Assembly (NCBI GenBank): GCA_017504065.1 | Contig: JAFVRU010000182.1 | Span: 1-30,839, forward strand | DNA: 30,839 nucleotides | Origin: Clostridia bacterium | Lineage (GTDB): Bacteria > Bacillota > Clostridia > Christensenellales > Borkfalkiaceae | Direction of reading: 5' to 3' | Shown: in pieces, positions 1 through 6,559 of the stretch | Position numbering within the stretch: the first letter of the stretch is position 1 | Layout of the letters: each line of letters starts with the position of its first letter | The notes under the pieces: generated by a model | Databases searched by the model: none | What the model was told of the DNA's origin: nothing | What the model saw: the letters and a program-made list of their open reading frames with translations, nothing else | Made by a program: the position numbers and the translations under genes

Positions 1-131
1 ACGAGCACGACTTCGTGTCCGCCGTTTTTCAAATCGCTGACGACCCGACAAAGTTCGTTCGTGCGACGGATATTCAAACGTCCCGTTGCGTGCGCAAGCG
101 TGGACGTGCCTACTTTGATTACAATTCGCAT
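1..131 (-). CDS. proB: Glutamate 5-kinase, N-terminal fragment (cut by window edge)
   Basis: The reverse strand from an ATG at 131-129 encodes 43 residues beginning MRIVIKVGTSTLAHATGRLN and ending in ...GGHEVVLV at the window edge. The opening 'IVIKVGTSTL' is the phosphate-binding start of the amino-acid kinase fold as seen in ProB, and 'RRTNELCRVVSDLKNGGHEVVLV' style continuation precedes the usual SSGA motif, which would lie outside. ProB phosphorylates glutamate in the first step of cytosolic proline synthesis. The start is supported by GGAG on the minus strand about 6 nt upstream and by a sigma-A-like promoter at 207-235. It is divergent from pckG. The rest of the gene, and any proA neighbour, lies left of the window. 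Another amino-acid kinase is possible but the motif order favours ProB. Confidence 0.88.
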   Translation of the reverse strand, partial: MRIVIKVGTSTLAHATGRLNIRRTNELCRVVSDLKNGGHEVVL

Positions 132-206
132 ACCTTTCTCCACAATTCGTTTTTCCGATATAAAACGATCAATAAAAAGATTTTTTCGATAGAAATATTT
201 GATTTA

Positions 207-235
207 AGTATAGCGCAAACCGCAAGGAAAGTCAA
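207..235 (-). promoter_or_regulatory. Sigma-A-type promoter for proB
   Basis: On the minus strand TTGACT (235-230) and TATACT (212-207) are separated by 17 nt, giving 5/6 matches to each consensus hexamer. The start would fall near 200, leaving a leader of about 70 nt before the proB ATG at 131. Confidence 0.75.
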
Positions 236-327
236 GCGGGAAAAGGGGAAAAACGCGGATTTTTGTGCTTGGGGGAAAGGAAGAATAGAATTTTTCCCAA
301 TTCTCACAAAAATTTTTCAAAAAATCG

Positions 328-356
328 TTTACATTTCCGTTTTTTTATGCTATAAT
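328..356 (+). promoter_or_regulatory. Extended -10 sigma-A promoter for pckG
   Basis: TTTACA at 328-333 and a perfect TATAAT at 351-356 with a 17-nt spacer; TGC directly precedes the -10 (348-350), an extended -10. Transcription would start near 363, giving a leader of about 95 nt. That leader can form GTGGAG (365-370) against CTCCAC (409-414), enclosing smaller hairpins such as GAAAG/CTTTC near 370-382. Confidence 0.82.
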
Positions 357-457
357 GATAAGCGGTGGAGAAAGGGGCTTTCTTCCAAATCGGAGAAAAT
401 TTTCCAAACTCCACGCAACAACGAAGAAAAAAATATAAAATTTTAGGAGATAGAAAC

Positions 458-2236
458 ATGACTAACAACAAGAAAGTGTTGCAATTCGTTGCAGATTGTC
501 AGGCGTTCGCAACGCCCGACGAAGTGGTTTGGATCGACGGTAGCGACGCGCAAAGAGACGCGCTCCGCGCGGAAGCTTGCGCTACGGGTGAAATGATCAA
601 ATTGAATCAAGAATTGTTGCCCGATTGCTATTATCATAGAACGGCGGAAAACGACGTTGCACGTGTAGAAGACAGAACGTTTATTTGCTGCCAAAACGAA
701 GAAGACGCGCTTCCCCATTCCATCGTAAAATGGAAAGCGCCCAAAGAAGCGTACGCGATGGTCAACGAAATCGCGAAAGGCGCGTATAAGGGTAGAAAAA
801 TGTACGTCATTCCTTATTCGATGGGCGTGGTAGGCTCGCCTTTCTCCAAGATCGGTATTGAAATTACAGACTCCATCTACGTCGTACTCAACATGATGAT
901 CATGACGCGCGTAGGTAAGATGTGCTTGGATCAACTCGGTGAAAACGGGGATTTCGTAAAAGGCTTCCACGCAAAATGTAACGTAGATCCCGAAAAGAGA
1001 TATATCATGCATTTCCCCGAAGACAATACGATTATTTCCGTGAACTCGGCTTACGGCGGAAACGTATTGCTCGGTAAAAAGTGCTTTGCGCTCCGTATCG
1101 CGACCAACCTTGGTAAGAAAGAAGGCTGGATGGCGGAACACATGCTCATCCTTGGCGTAAAACGTCCCCAAGACAAAGAAATCAAATACGTTGCGGCGGC
1201 GTTCCCGTCCGCTTGCGGTAAGACCAACCTTGCCATGTTGATCCCGCCCAAGCAATACCTTGACGCAGGCTACGAAGTACAATGCGTCGGCGACGATATC
1301 GCTTGGATTCGCGTAGGCGAAGACGGCAGACTTTGGGCTTGTAACCCCGAAAACGGTTTCTTCGGCGTTGCGCCTGGTACGAACGAAAAATCCAACCCCA
1401 ACGCGCTCGCGGCGACGATGAAAGGCACGATCTTTACGAACGTTGCGCTCAACCCCGCGAACAACACCGTTTGGTGGGAAAAACTCACGAAGCAAGCGCC
1501 TGCGGAACTCATCGATTGGACGGGCAAGCCTTGGACGCCCGATTGCGGTCGCAATGCGGCGCATCCGAACTCCCGTTTCACCGCTCCCGCAGAAAACTGC
1601 CCTTGCATTTCGCCCGAATTTAACTCCAAAGCAGGCGTACCCTTGTCCGCGATCATCTTCGGCGGTAGACGCGCGACGACGACTCCGCTTGTATATCAAT
1701 CGAGAGATTGGAATCACGGTACGTTCGTAGGTACGATCATGTCGTCCGAAACGACGGCGGCTGCGACGGGCGCGGTTGGCGTACTCCGCCACGATCCGAT
1801 GGCTATGAAACCGTTCATGGGCTACTCGGTTGACCAATATTTCCAACATTGGATCAATATGGGCGCGAAAGTTGCGGAAGATAAGCAACCCAAGATCTTC
1901 AACGTAAACTGGTTCCGTCAAGACGAAAACGGCAACTTCATGTGGCCCGGGTTCGGCGACAACATGCGCGTACTTGACTGGATTTTGGATCGTTGCGAAG
2001 GCAAAGTCGAAGCGCAAGAAACGGCGATCGGTTATCTTCCTTATGCGAAAGATATCAACATCGAAAACTGCGATATCGACGCGGCTACCCTTGACAAGCT
2101 CTTGGAAGTAGACAAGAAACGTTGGGCTGCGGAAGCGGAAGAAATCACCAACTACTATGCGGAAAACTTCGGCGACAAGATGCCCAAGGAAATTATGGAA
2201 AACCTTGAAATCTTGAAGAAGAACTGCGCGAACTAA
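458..2236 (+). CDS. pckG: Phosphoenolpyruvate carboxykinase (GTP)
   Basis: 592 residues from ATG 458, close to the roughly 600 usual for GTP-dependent PEPCK. The enzyme interconverts oxaloacetate + GTP with PEP + CO2 + GDP in the cytosol; in anaerobes it often runs toward oxaloacetate. The P-loop-like kinase-1 motif FPSACGKTN starts at about residue 249, with the family's reactive Cys at 253 and GKT at 254-256. It is followed by the metal-binding VGDDIAWIR, the NPENGFFGVAPGT loop, GRRATTTPLV and the C-terminal guanine-pocket segment FNVNWFRQDENGNFMWPGFG. An open frame continues upstream to 365, but AGGAGA at 445-450 sits 7 nt before ATG 458 and fixes the start. It has its own promoter (328-356) and terminator (2250-2278), so it is probably monocistronic. 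No defects seen. Confidence 0.97.
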   Translation: MTNNKKVLQFVADCQAFATPDEVVWIDGSDAQRDALRAEACATGEMIKLNQELLPDCYYHRTAENDVARVEDRTFICCQNEEDALPHSIVKWKAPKEAYAMVNEIAKGAYKGRKMYVIPYSMGVVGSPFSKIGIEITDSIYVVLNMMIMTRVGKMCLDQLGENGDFVKGFHAKCNVDPEKRYIMHFPEDNTIISVNSAYGGNVLLGKKCFALRIATNLGKKEGWMAEHMLILGVKRPQDKEIKYVAAAFPSACGKTNLAMLIPPKQYLDAGYEVQCVGDDIAWIRVGEDGRLWACNPENGFFGVAPGTNEKSNPNALAATMKGTIFTNVALNPANNTVWWEKLTKQAPAELIDWTGKPWTPDCGRNAAHPNSRFTAPAENCPCISPEFNSKAGVPLSAIIFGGRRATTTPLVYQSRDWNHGTFVGTIMSSETTAAATGAVGVLRHDPMAMKPFMGYSVDQYFQHWINMGAKVAEDKQPKIFNVNWFRQDENGNFMWPGFGDNMRVLDWILDRCEGKVEAQETAIGYLPYAKDINIENCDIDAATLDKLLEVDKKRWAAEAEEITNYYAENFGDKMPKEIMENLEILKKNCAN

Positions 2237-2249
2237 TCGAAAAACAGCA

Positions 2250-2278
2250 CCCCCGCCGATACTCGGCGGGGGTATTTT
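2250..2278 (+). terminator. Intrinsic terminator after pckG
   Basis: A 10-bp GC-rich stem, CCCCCGCCGA (2250-2259) with TCGGCGGGGG (2263-2272) and a 3-nt loop, followed by a short T-rich tail (TATTTT). It lies 13 nt after the pckG stop. The next gene's SD begins immediately after it. Confidence 0.85.
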
Positions 2279-2291
2279 CAAGGAGAGTTTT

Positions 2292-2831
2292 ATGAAAAAA
2301 GTATTGATTTTATCGGGTAGCCCGAGAAAGGGCGGGAACTCCGACTTGCTTTGCGACGAGTTTGCTCGCGGCGCGTTAAACGCGGGCAACGAAGTGGAAA
2401 AAATCCGTTTGCAGGAAAAGAAGATTGCCAACTGTCTGGGTTGTTATTATTGCGCGGAACACGGCGGCAAGTGCGCGATTCAGGACGATATGGCGGAATT
2501 GCTTGAAAAAATGATCGCTTGCGACGTGTTGGTACTCGCTAGCCCCGTCTATTTTTACTCGGTTTGCGCGCAGATGAAAGCTACGATCGATCGGACGGTA
2601 GCGCGTTGGACGGAGATCACGTACAAGGATTTGTATTACATAATGACGGCGGCGGAAGATAGCGCGACGGTCATGGACGGTACGCTCGCGTGTTTCCGCG
2701 GCTTCCGCGACTGCTTGGACGGTAGCCCCGAAAAGGGAGTCCTGTACGGAAAAGGCGTACACGAAAAAGGCGAAATTTTACAGCGTCCCGAGCTTTTGAA
2801 AATCGCTTACGAAATGGGCGAACAAGTATAA
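2292..2831 (+). CDS. Flavodoxin-fold NAD(P)H-dependent oxidoreductase, possibly iron-sulfur flavoprotein
   Basis: 179 residues. The N-terminus MKKVLILSGSPRKGGNS is the FMN-phosphate loop of the NADPH-dependent FMN reductase / flavodoxin-like family, and SPVYFYSVCAQMKATIDR (around residues 83-100) is the second flavin-contact segment. Residues 48-61 carry C-x2-C-x2-C-x6-C, the compact cysteine pattern known from archaeal and clostridial iron-sulfur flavoproteins, so a 4Fe-4S cluster beside the FMN is possible. It is a cytosolic electron-transfer protein of unknown partner. SD AGGAG at 2281-2285, 6 nt before ATG 2292. A terminator precedes it and another follows at 2847-2880, and no clear own promoter is seen, so it may be expressed by read-through from pckG. 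The family is clear; the substrate is not. Confidence 0.85.
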   Translation: MKKVLILSGSPRKGGNSDLLCDEFARGALNAGNEVEKIRLQEKKIANCLGCYYCAEHGGKCAIQDDMAELLEKMIACDVLVLASPVYFYSVCAQMKATIDRTVARWTEITYKDLYYIMTAAEDSATVMDGTLACFRGFRDCLDGSPEKGVLYGKGVHEKGEILQRPELLKIAYEMGEQV

Positions 2832-2846
2832 ACTACATGCTTATTG

Positions 2847-2880
2847 AAAGGGCTGTAACTTGCGTTACGGCTCTTTTTTT
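2847..2880 (+). terminator. Intrinsic terminator after the flavoprotein gene
   Basis: Stem AGGGCTGTAAC (2849-2859) with GTTACGGCTCT (2864-2874), 11 bp with two G-U pairs and loop TTGC, extended by A-T pairs and followed by a run of seven or more T. Confidence 0.88.
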
Positions 2881-2900
2881 GTGGAAAAAATTTCCTTACC

Positions 2901-2930
2901 GTGTCAAAAAGAAAACGCGCATACTATAAT
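2901..2930 (+). promoter_or_regulatory. Probable promoter for the acetyltransferase-glmM pair
   Basis: A perfect TATAAT at 2925-2930 with GTGTCA (4/6 to consensus) at 2901-2906, spacer 18 nt. It lies between a terminator and the gene at 2957, so a promoter is expected here. Confidence 0.6.
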
Positions 2931-2956
2931 AGAAAGAGAAAGGAAAAGGAGTTGCT

Positions 2957-3616
2957 ATGTATACCATTCGGGATTTATACGATTTAAAACGTACTTTAGC
3001 GGCGGAATATTTATCGGCGTTCACCTATCCGTGGGACGCCTTAGCGGGTATCAAAGCGTTGATTGGTAAACTCGGCGAAGAGTTGGGGGAAGAATATATC
3101 GAACTTGCGCCAAAAGTTTGGGTGCACAAAACGGCGGAAATTGCTCCGTCGGCGTATTTGGGCGCGCCGTGCATCATTGGCGCGGGTACGGAAGTCCGAC
3201 CAGGCGCGTTCGTGCGCGGTTCGGCGCTCGTTGGCGAAAATTGCGTGGTGGGGAATTCCACGGAGCTGAAAAACGTGATCTTATTCGATTGCGTGCAAGT
3301 GCCGCATTACAACTACGTCGGGGATAGTATTTTGGGCTATAAAGCGCACATGGGCGCGGGCTCGATCACTTCAAACGTGAAATCGGACAAAACGCCCGTC
3401 GTGATACGCGACGGGGAAGAACGGGTGGAAACGGGCTTAAAAAAAGTGGGCGCGTTTCTCGGCGATTTTGTGGAAATCGGCTGTAACAGCGTACTCAATC
3501 CCGGTACGCTCGTGGGGAGAAACAGTAGCGTATATCCGCTGTCCTGCGTGCGCGGAACGGTACTTGCGAATAGCATTTATAAAACGGGCGGCGGGATCGT
3601 CGCGAAAAAGGAGTAA
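2957..3616 (+). CDS. Standalone GlmU-like left-handed beta-helix acyltransferase
   Basis: 219 residues. After an alpha-helical lead-in (1-50) come hexapeptide repeats of the left-handed beta-helix type (about 55-205), with segments such as AYLGAPCIIGAGTEVRPGAF. The order HYNYVGDSILG, then GAGSITSN, then IGCNSVLNPGTLVG matches the acetyltransferase half of GlmU. His117 and Tyr120 align with the catalytic His-x-x-Tyr that binds glucosamine-1-phosphate. No nucleotidyltransferase domain is present. GlmU proper (about 450 residues) acetylates GlcN-1-P and adds UMP; here only the first activity is suggested. glmM starts 5 nt downstream, and its product is GlcN-1-P, the expected acceptor. SD AAGGAG at 2946-2951, 5 nt before the ATG. 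Other sugar O- or N-acyltransferases share this fold, so the exact substrate is inferred from fold and context. Confidence 0.8.
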   Translation: MYTIRDLYDLKRTLAAEYLSAFTYPWDALAGIKALIGKLGEELGEEYIELAPKVWVHKTAEIAPSAYLGAPCIIGAGTEVRPGAFVRGSALVGENCVVGNSTELKNVILFDCVQVPHYNYVGDSILGYKAHMGAGSITSNVKSDKTPVVIRDGEERVETGLKKVGAFLGDFVEIGCNSVLNPGTLVGRNSSVYPLSCVRGTVLANSIYKTGGGIVAKKE

Positions 3617-3621
3617 ACGGT

Positions 3622-5001
3622 ATGGGAAAATATTTCGGAACGGACGGATTTCGGGGAGAAGCGAACGAACAGCTTACGGCGGAGCACGCGTTCAAGATCG
3701 GTCGGTTTTTAGGCTGGTATTTTCAAGAAAAGAAAAAACGCGCGGGAGAGCGTGAACGCGCGAAAATCGTCATCGGGAAAGATACGCGTAGGTCGGGGTA
3801 TATGTTCGAATACGCCTTATCTGGCGGAATTGTCGCCTCGGGTGCGGACGCCTATCTTTTGCACGTAACGACGACTCCGTCGGTGGCGTACGTCGTGCGT
3901 TCGGACGGGTTCGATTGCGGCGTTATGATCTCCGCGAGCCATAACCCCTTTTCCGATAACGGGATCAAGCTTTTCAACGCGCAGGGCGAGAAAATGGACG
4001 AAGAAACGATCGGGCTTATTGAAGCGTACTTGGACGGGGAAGTTTCGGCGTTCGGGCAGACGTTTACAAATGCTCCGTATGCCAAAGGCGCGGAGATCGG
4101 CAGGACGGTGGACTACGTTGCGGGCAGAAACCGTTACGTCGGGTATTTGATCTCGCTCGGTATCTACAGTTTCAAGGGCTATAAAATCGGGCTGGATTGC
4201 GCGAACGGTAGCGCTTGGGGGATCGCCAAAAACGTATTCGACGCGTTGGGAGCGACGACGTATACGCTCCACGCCGAGCCCGACGGCACGAACATTAACG
4301 AAAACGCGGGTTCAACGCATATCGAAGCGCTGCAAAAATTCGTTGTAGAGAACGGCTTGGATATCGGGTTTGCCTACGACGGGGACGCGGATCGGTGCTT
4401 GTGCGTGGATGAAAAGGGGAACGTTGTGGACGGGGATCATATTTTATATATTTACGCGCGGTATATGCAGGAACGCGGCAAGCTACTGAAAAACACCGTC
4501 GTTACGACGGTCATGTCCAATTTCGGGCTGTATAAAGCGTTCGACGCGGCGGGGATCGCTTACGAAAAAACCGCGGTCGGGGACAAATACGTCTATGAAA
4601 AAATGGCGGAGTGCGGATACCTGATCGGCGGCGAGCAATCGGGGCATATCATTTTCGCCAAGTACGCGAGCACGGGCGACGGGATTTTGACGAGTTTAAA
4701 AATTATGCAAGCGATGATCGCCAAAAAATCGAGCATCGGCAAACTTGCCGCGCAAATGAAAAAATACCCGCAGGTTTTGAAAAACGAGCGGGTAACCGAC
4801 AAAAACAAAGTATTAAACGACGCGGGCGTGAAAGCTGCCGTTCGGGCGGCGGAAGAATTGCTCGGGGATCGCGGTAGGATCTTGGTTCGCGCGTCGGGAA
4901 CAGAGCCTGTTATCCGCGTAATGGCGGAAGCGGAGAGTGAGCAAATTTGTCAGGAGTGCGTGGAATCCGTCTTGTACGCAATGCGCAAAGTCAAAGCCTA
5001 A
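3622..5001 (+). CDS. glmM: Phosphoglucosamine mutase
   Basis: 459 residues, close to the usual 445-450. It interconverts glucosamine-6-phosphate and glucosamine-1-phosphate for UDP-GlcNAc and peptidoglycan synthesis in the cytosol. The start GKYFGTDGFRG is typical of GlmM rather than of phosphomannomutase. The phosphoserine loop ISASHNP places the active Ser at 106. The Mg site DGDADR begins at Asp253, the sugar-binding loop is GEQSGH, and the C-terminal phosphate loop is RASGTEPVIRVM. SD GGAG at 3610-3613 overlaps the end of the upstream acetyltransferase gene (stop 3614-3616), indicating coupled translation. The pair forms a small amino-sugar operon. All key residues are present. Confidence 0.95.
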   Translation: MGKYFGTDGFRGEANEQLTAEHAFKIGRFLGWYFQEKKKRAGERERAKIVIGKDTRRSGYMFEYALSGGIVASGADAYLLHVTTTPSVAYVVRSDGFDCGVMISASHNPFSDNGIKLFNAQGEKMDEETIGLIEAYLDGEVSAFGQTFTNAPYAKGAEIGRTVDYVAGRNRYVGYLISLGIYSFKGYKIGLDCANGSAWGIAKNVFDALGATTYTLHAEPDGTNINENAGSTHIEALQKFVVENGLDIGFAYDGDADRCLCVDEKGNVVDGDHILYIYARYMQERGKLLKNTVVTTVMSNFGLYKAFDAAGIAYEKTAVGDKYVYEKMAECGYLIGGEQSGHIIFAKYASTGDGILTSLKIMQAMIAKKSSIGKLAAQMKKYPQVLKNERVTDKNKVLNDAGVKAAVRAAEELLGDRGRILVRASGTEPVIRVMAEAESEQICQECVESVLYAMRKVKA

Positions 5002-5004
5002 AAC

Positions 5005-5114
5005 ACCCGAAAACGATAACCACCCCGAAGCTTAACGCTTCAGGGCGGTTACCTATATGATAAGGGGGAAAATGATGAGCTGTTTTGCGTTTCGGTTGTC
5101 CCCAACCGATTTAC
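5005..5114 (-). ncRNA. Putative small RNA resembling a type I antitoxin, without a toxin gene
   Basis: A minus-strand promoter (5121-5149) would start RNA near 5114. The RNA first forms a 7-bp hairpin (5109-5103 with 5098-5092, loop GGGA). It then forms a long hairpin (5052-5037 with 5031-5016, loop GTTAA) that pairs fully over 16 bp only as minus-strand RNA, where the plus-strand A/C mismatches become G-U pairs; a T-containing stretch follows. From memory, this layout (hairpin, GGGGGA-rich tract, 'GAGCTG..TTTGCG', convergent promoter) resembles antitoxin RNAs of Fst/TxpA/Bsr-type toxin modules. The place where the toxin frame would end is taken by the 3' end of glmM. The transcript is well supported as a structure; its function is inference. 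Confidence 0.4.
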
Positions 5115-5120
5115 AAGTAT

Positions 5121-5149
5121 ATTTTATCACGTTCTAAAAAAAATGTAAA
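5121..5149 (-). promoter_or_regulatory. Minus-strand promoter for the putative small RNA
   Basis: TTTACA (5149-5144) and TAAAAT (5126-5121) on the minus strand with a 17-nt spacer, each 5/6 to consensus. No protein gene lies downstream on that strand before the end of glmM, so it should drive a short non-coding or antisense transcript. Confidence 0.6.
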
Positions 5150-5211
5150 GAAAAATTTTATAATTTTTTTAAATTGCCAAAAAGTATAAGGTTTACGCAA
5201 AAAATGTTAAA

Positions 5212-5262
5212 TTTTCACAAAACATCCCGCAAAACGGCAAAAAACGCGGGGTTTTGTGAAAA
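5212..5262. terminator. Bidirectional terminator between glmM and spmB
   Basis: A long hairpin: TTTTCACAAAAC (5212-5223) pairs with GTTTTGTGAAAA (5251-5262), and after a 2-nt bulge CCCGC (5226-5230) pairs with GCGGG (5246-5250), loop 15 nt. T-rich stretches follow on both strands (TTTTCTTTTTT on plus; TTTAACATTTTTT on minus), which suits two converging genes. Confidence 0.8.
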
Positions 5263-5278
5263 ATTTTCTTTTTTACGG

Positions 5279-5794
5279 TTATAAAAATCGGCATAAGAAA
5301 CAACAAAAAACGACGGCGGAAAGAAAAGAAAAAACGGAAATGCACATCGCGGCGGTAAGTTTTTTACGCTTGACGTTTGCAAAATAGACCGCGCCGATAT
5401 AAAAAACGGTGTCCGACGTGCCGTAGGCTACGCACGCGCAACGCCCGATATAACTGTCTACGCCGTGCGCGGAAAGAATTTCCGCAAGCGTCGCGATCGA
5501 ACCGCTGCCCGAAAGGGGTTTGACAAGGACGAGCGGCGCAATTTCTTCGGGAACGCCGAAAAAAGAGAATACGGGGGAAATGCGCTCGGCAATCGCTGCG
5601 CCCAAACCGCTCGCTTCCAAGAGCTTGGAGAGCATCATAACGGTAGCGATATAGGGAAAAACGGACGTAACGAGCGGGATTGCCCGTTTGACTCCGTCGG
5701 TGAAGCTGTCGTAGATCTTGACTTTTTTCACGAGCGCAAAAAGGAACGAGAGTAAAAACAAAACGGGTACGGTCAAAGCAAAAACGTAATTCAT
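5279..5794 (-). CDS. spmB: Spore maturation protein B
   Basis: 171 residues, mostly membrane helices (about 1-20, 40-60, 80-100, 145-168). The central segment with VKPLSGSGSIATLAEIL, GVDSYIGRCACV and GTSDTVFYIGAVYF is characteristic of SpmB, one of the two nucleoside-recognition/gate-domain proteins needed for spore core dehydration and heat resistance. Its ATG overlaps the spmA stop by 4 nt (ATGA at 5794-5791), so it is translated by coupling with spmA. The pair implies that the organism, or its recent ancestor, makes endospores. The final helix is Cys/Phe-rich (FCCFLCRFL), which is slightly unusual. A bidirectional terminator follows. Confidence 0.93.
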   Translation of the reverse strand: MNYVFALTVPVLFLLSFLFALVKKVKIYDSFTDGVKRAIPLVTSVFPYIATVMMLSKLLEASGLGAAIAERISPVFSFFGVPEEIAPLVLVKPLSGSGSIATLAEILSAHGVDSYIGRCACVAYGTSDTVFYIGAVYFANVKRKKLTAAMCISVFSFLSAVVFCCFLCRFL

Positions 5795-6411
5795 CGTATA
5801 CCTGCCCTGCGCATTTTTTGATCATAAACGGGTATGGGATAGGGCTTTTCCGCGCGCTTCGGCGCGCGTTTTATCCACAGTTTGGTTAAAAATACCCCTA
5901 GCAGGGTTGAGAATAACGACGCAAGCAGGGTTGGGAGTACGATATCCGTCGGCGCGCCGCTGCCGAGCGACGTGCGCACGGCGATAATGGACGTGGGCAA
6001 AACTTGCAAGGACGTAGCGTTCAAAACGAAAAAGAGCGCGGACGAGTATTCCGCGTCGTCGGTTTTGTCGAGCAGGTTGGCGGCTTGAATTCCGTACGGC
6101 GTTGCCGCGCCTGAAATTCCCAAAAGATTGACGGACAAATTCATGCAAACGGCTTGTAAAGTTTCTTCGTCGTCGGTGTGGAATAGACGTTTTGCCATCG
6201 GTTTTAGCAGCCGCGAAATGCCGCGGGTTACGCCGCTGTCTTCCCACACGCGCATTAGGCCGAGCCATACGGCGTAGGTGGCGAGCAGGGACAGGCACAG
6301 GCTCGCGGCGGCGCTCCCGCCGTCTAACAGCGTGGAGAGAAAGACGTCGGGCTCGGATATAAGCAAAATTACGCAGGCAAACAGGAGAATCAAAGCAAAC
6401 AGGATATTCAT
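5791..6411 (-). CDS. spmA: Spore maturation protein A
   Basis: 206 residues, integral membrane protein of the gate-domain family. The signature NLLGISGAATPYGIQAA (around 95-111) and AVWLGLMRVWEDSG (about 47-60) identify SpmA, the partner of SpmB in spore maturation. The C-terminal 20 residues are basic and cytosolic. The ATG at 6411 has no Shine-Dalgarno, and an in-frame TAG lies 9 nt upstream, so no earlier start is possible. A sigma-E-like promoter ends only 5 nt before the ATG, so the mRNA may be leaderless. Downstream spmB overlaps by 4 nt. Alternative: a downstream start, but none has a better ribosome site. Confidence 0.93.
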   Translation of the reverse strand: MNILFALILLFACVILLISEPDVFLSTLLDGGSAAASLCLSLLATYAVWLGLMRVWEDSGVTRGISRLLKPMAKRLFHTDDEETLQAVCMNLSVNLLGISGAATPYGIQAANLLDKTDDAEYSSALFFVLNATSLQVLPTSIIAVRTSLGSGAPTDIVLPTLLASLFSTLLGVFLTKLWIKRAPKRAEKPYPIPVYDQKMRRAGIR

Positions 6412-6416
6412 ACGAT

Positions 6417-6446
6417 ACTATATGCGCGGAAAAGCGGGGAAAATGA
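6417..6446 (-). promoter_or_regulatory. Sigma-E-like sporulation promoter for spmA
   Basis: On the minus strand TCATTTT (6446-6440) and CATATAGT (6424-6417) with a 15-nt spacer. This matches the known sigma-E pattern (-35 near TCATATT, -10 CATACAnT) at 6/7 and 7/8 positions. Expected start is at or within a few bases of the ATG. Confidence 0.6.
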
Positions 6447-6498
6447 CGGAAAAAGCAAGGAAAATTCGGGGAAAGGGAGCTCGGTGGGGACAAAACGT

Positions 6499-6527
6499 TT
6501 TACTTTTTAAGTAAAATGCTGTATAAT
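6499..6527 (+). promoter_or_regulatory. Promoter for the metG operon, with an internal palindrome
   Basis: TTTACT (6499-6504) and TATAAT (6522-6527), spacer 17 nt. An 8-bp inverted repeat, TTTTACTT (6498-6505) and AAGTAAAA (6509-6516), overlaps the -35 and spacer and could be an operator or a chance AT-rich palindrome. Confidence 0.72.
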
Positions 6528-6559
6528 ACAAGGGAAAATCCATCAGGAGCAATACGAAT

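Noticed and set aside
443..2431. A 662-codon minus-strand frame opposite pckG
   Set aside because: Antisense shadow of pckG with no recognisable domain; it also crosses the pckG terminator and its promoter region.
5072..5137. A 21-codon plus-strand frame (MMSCFAFRLS...) with a strong AAGGGGG SD
   Set aside because: It has no hydrophobic toxin-like helix and lies antisense to the putative small RNA, within sequence better explained as RNA structure. The SD-like tract is probably part of that RNA.
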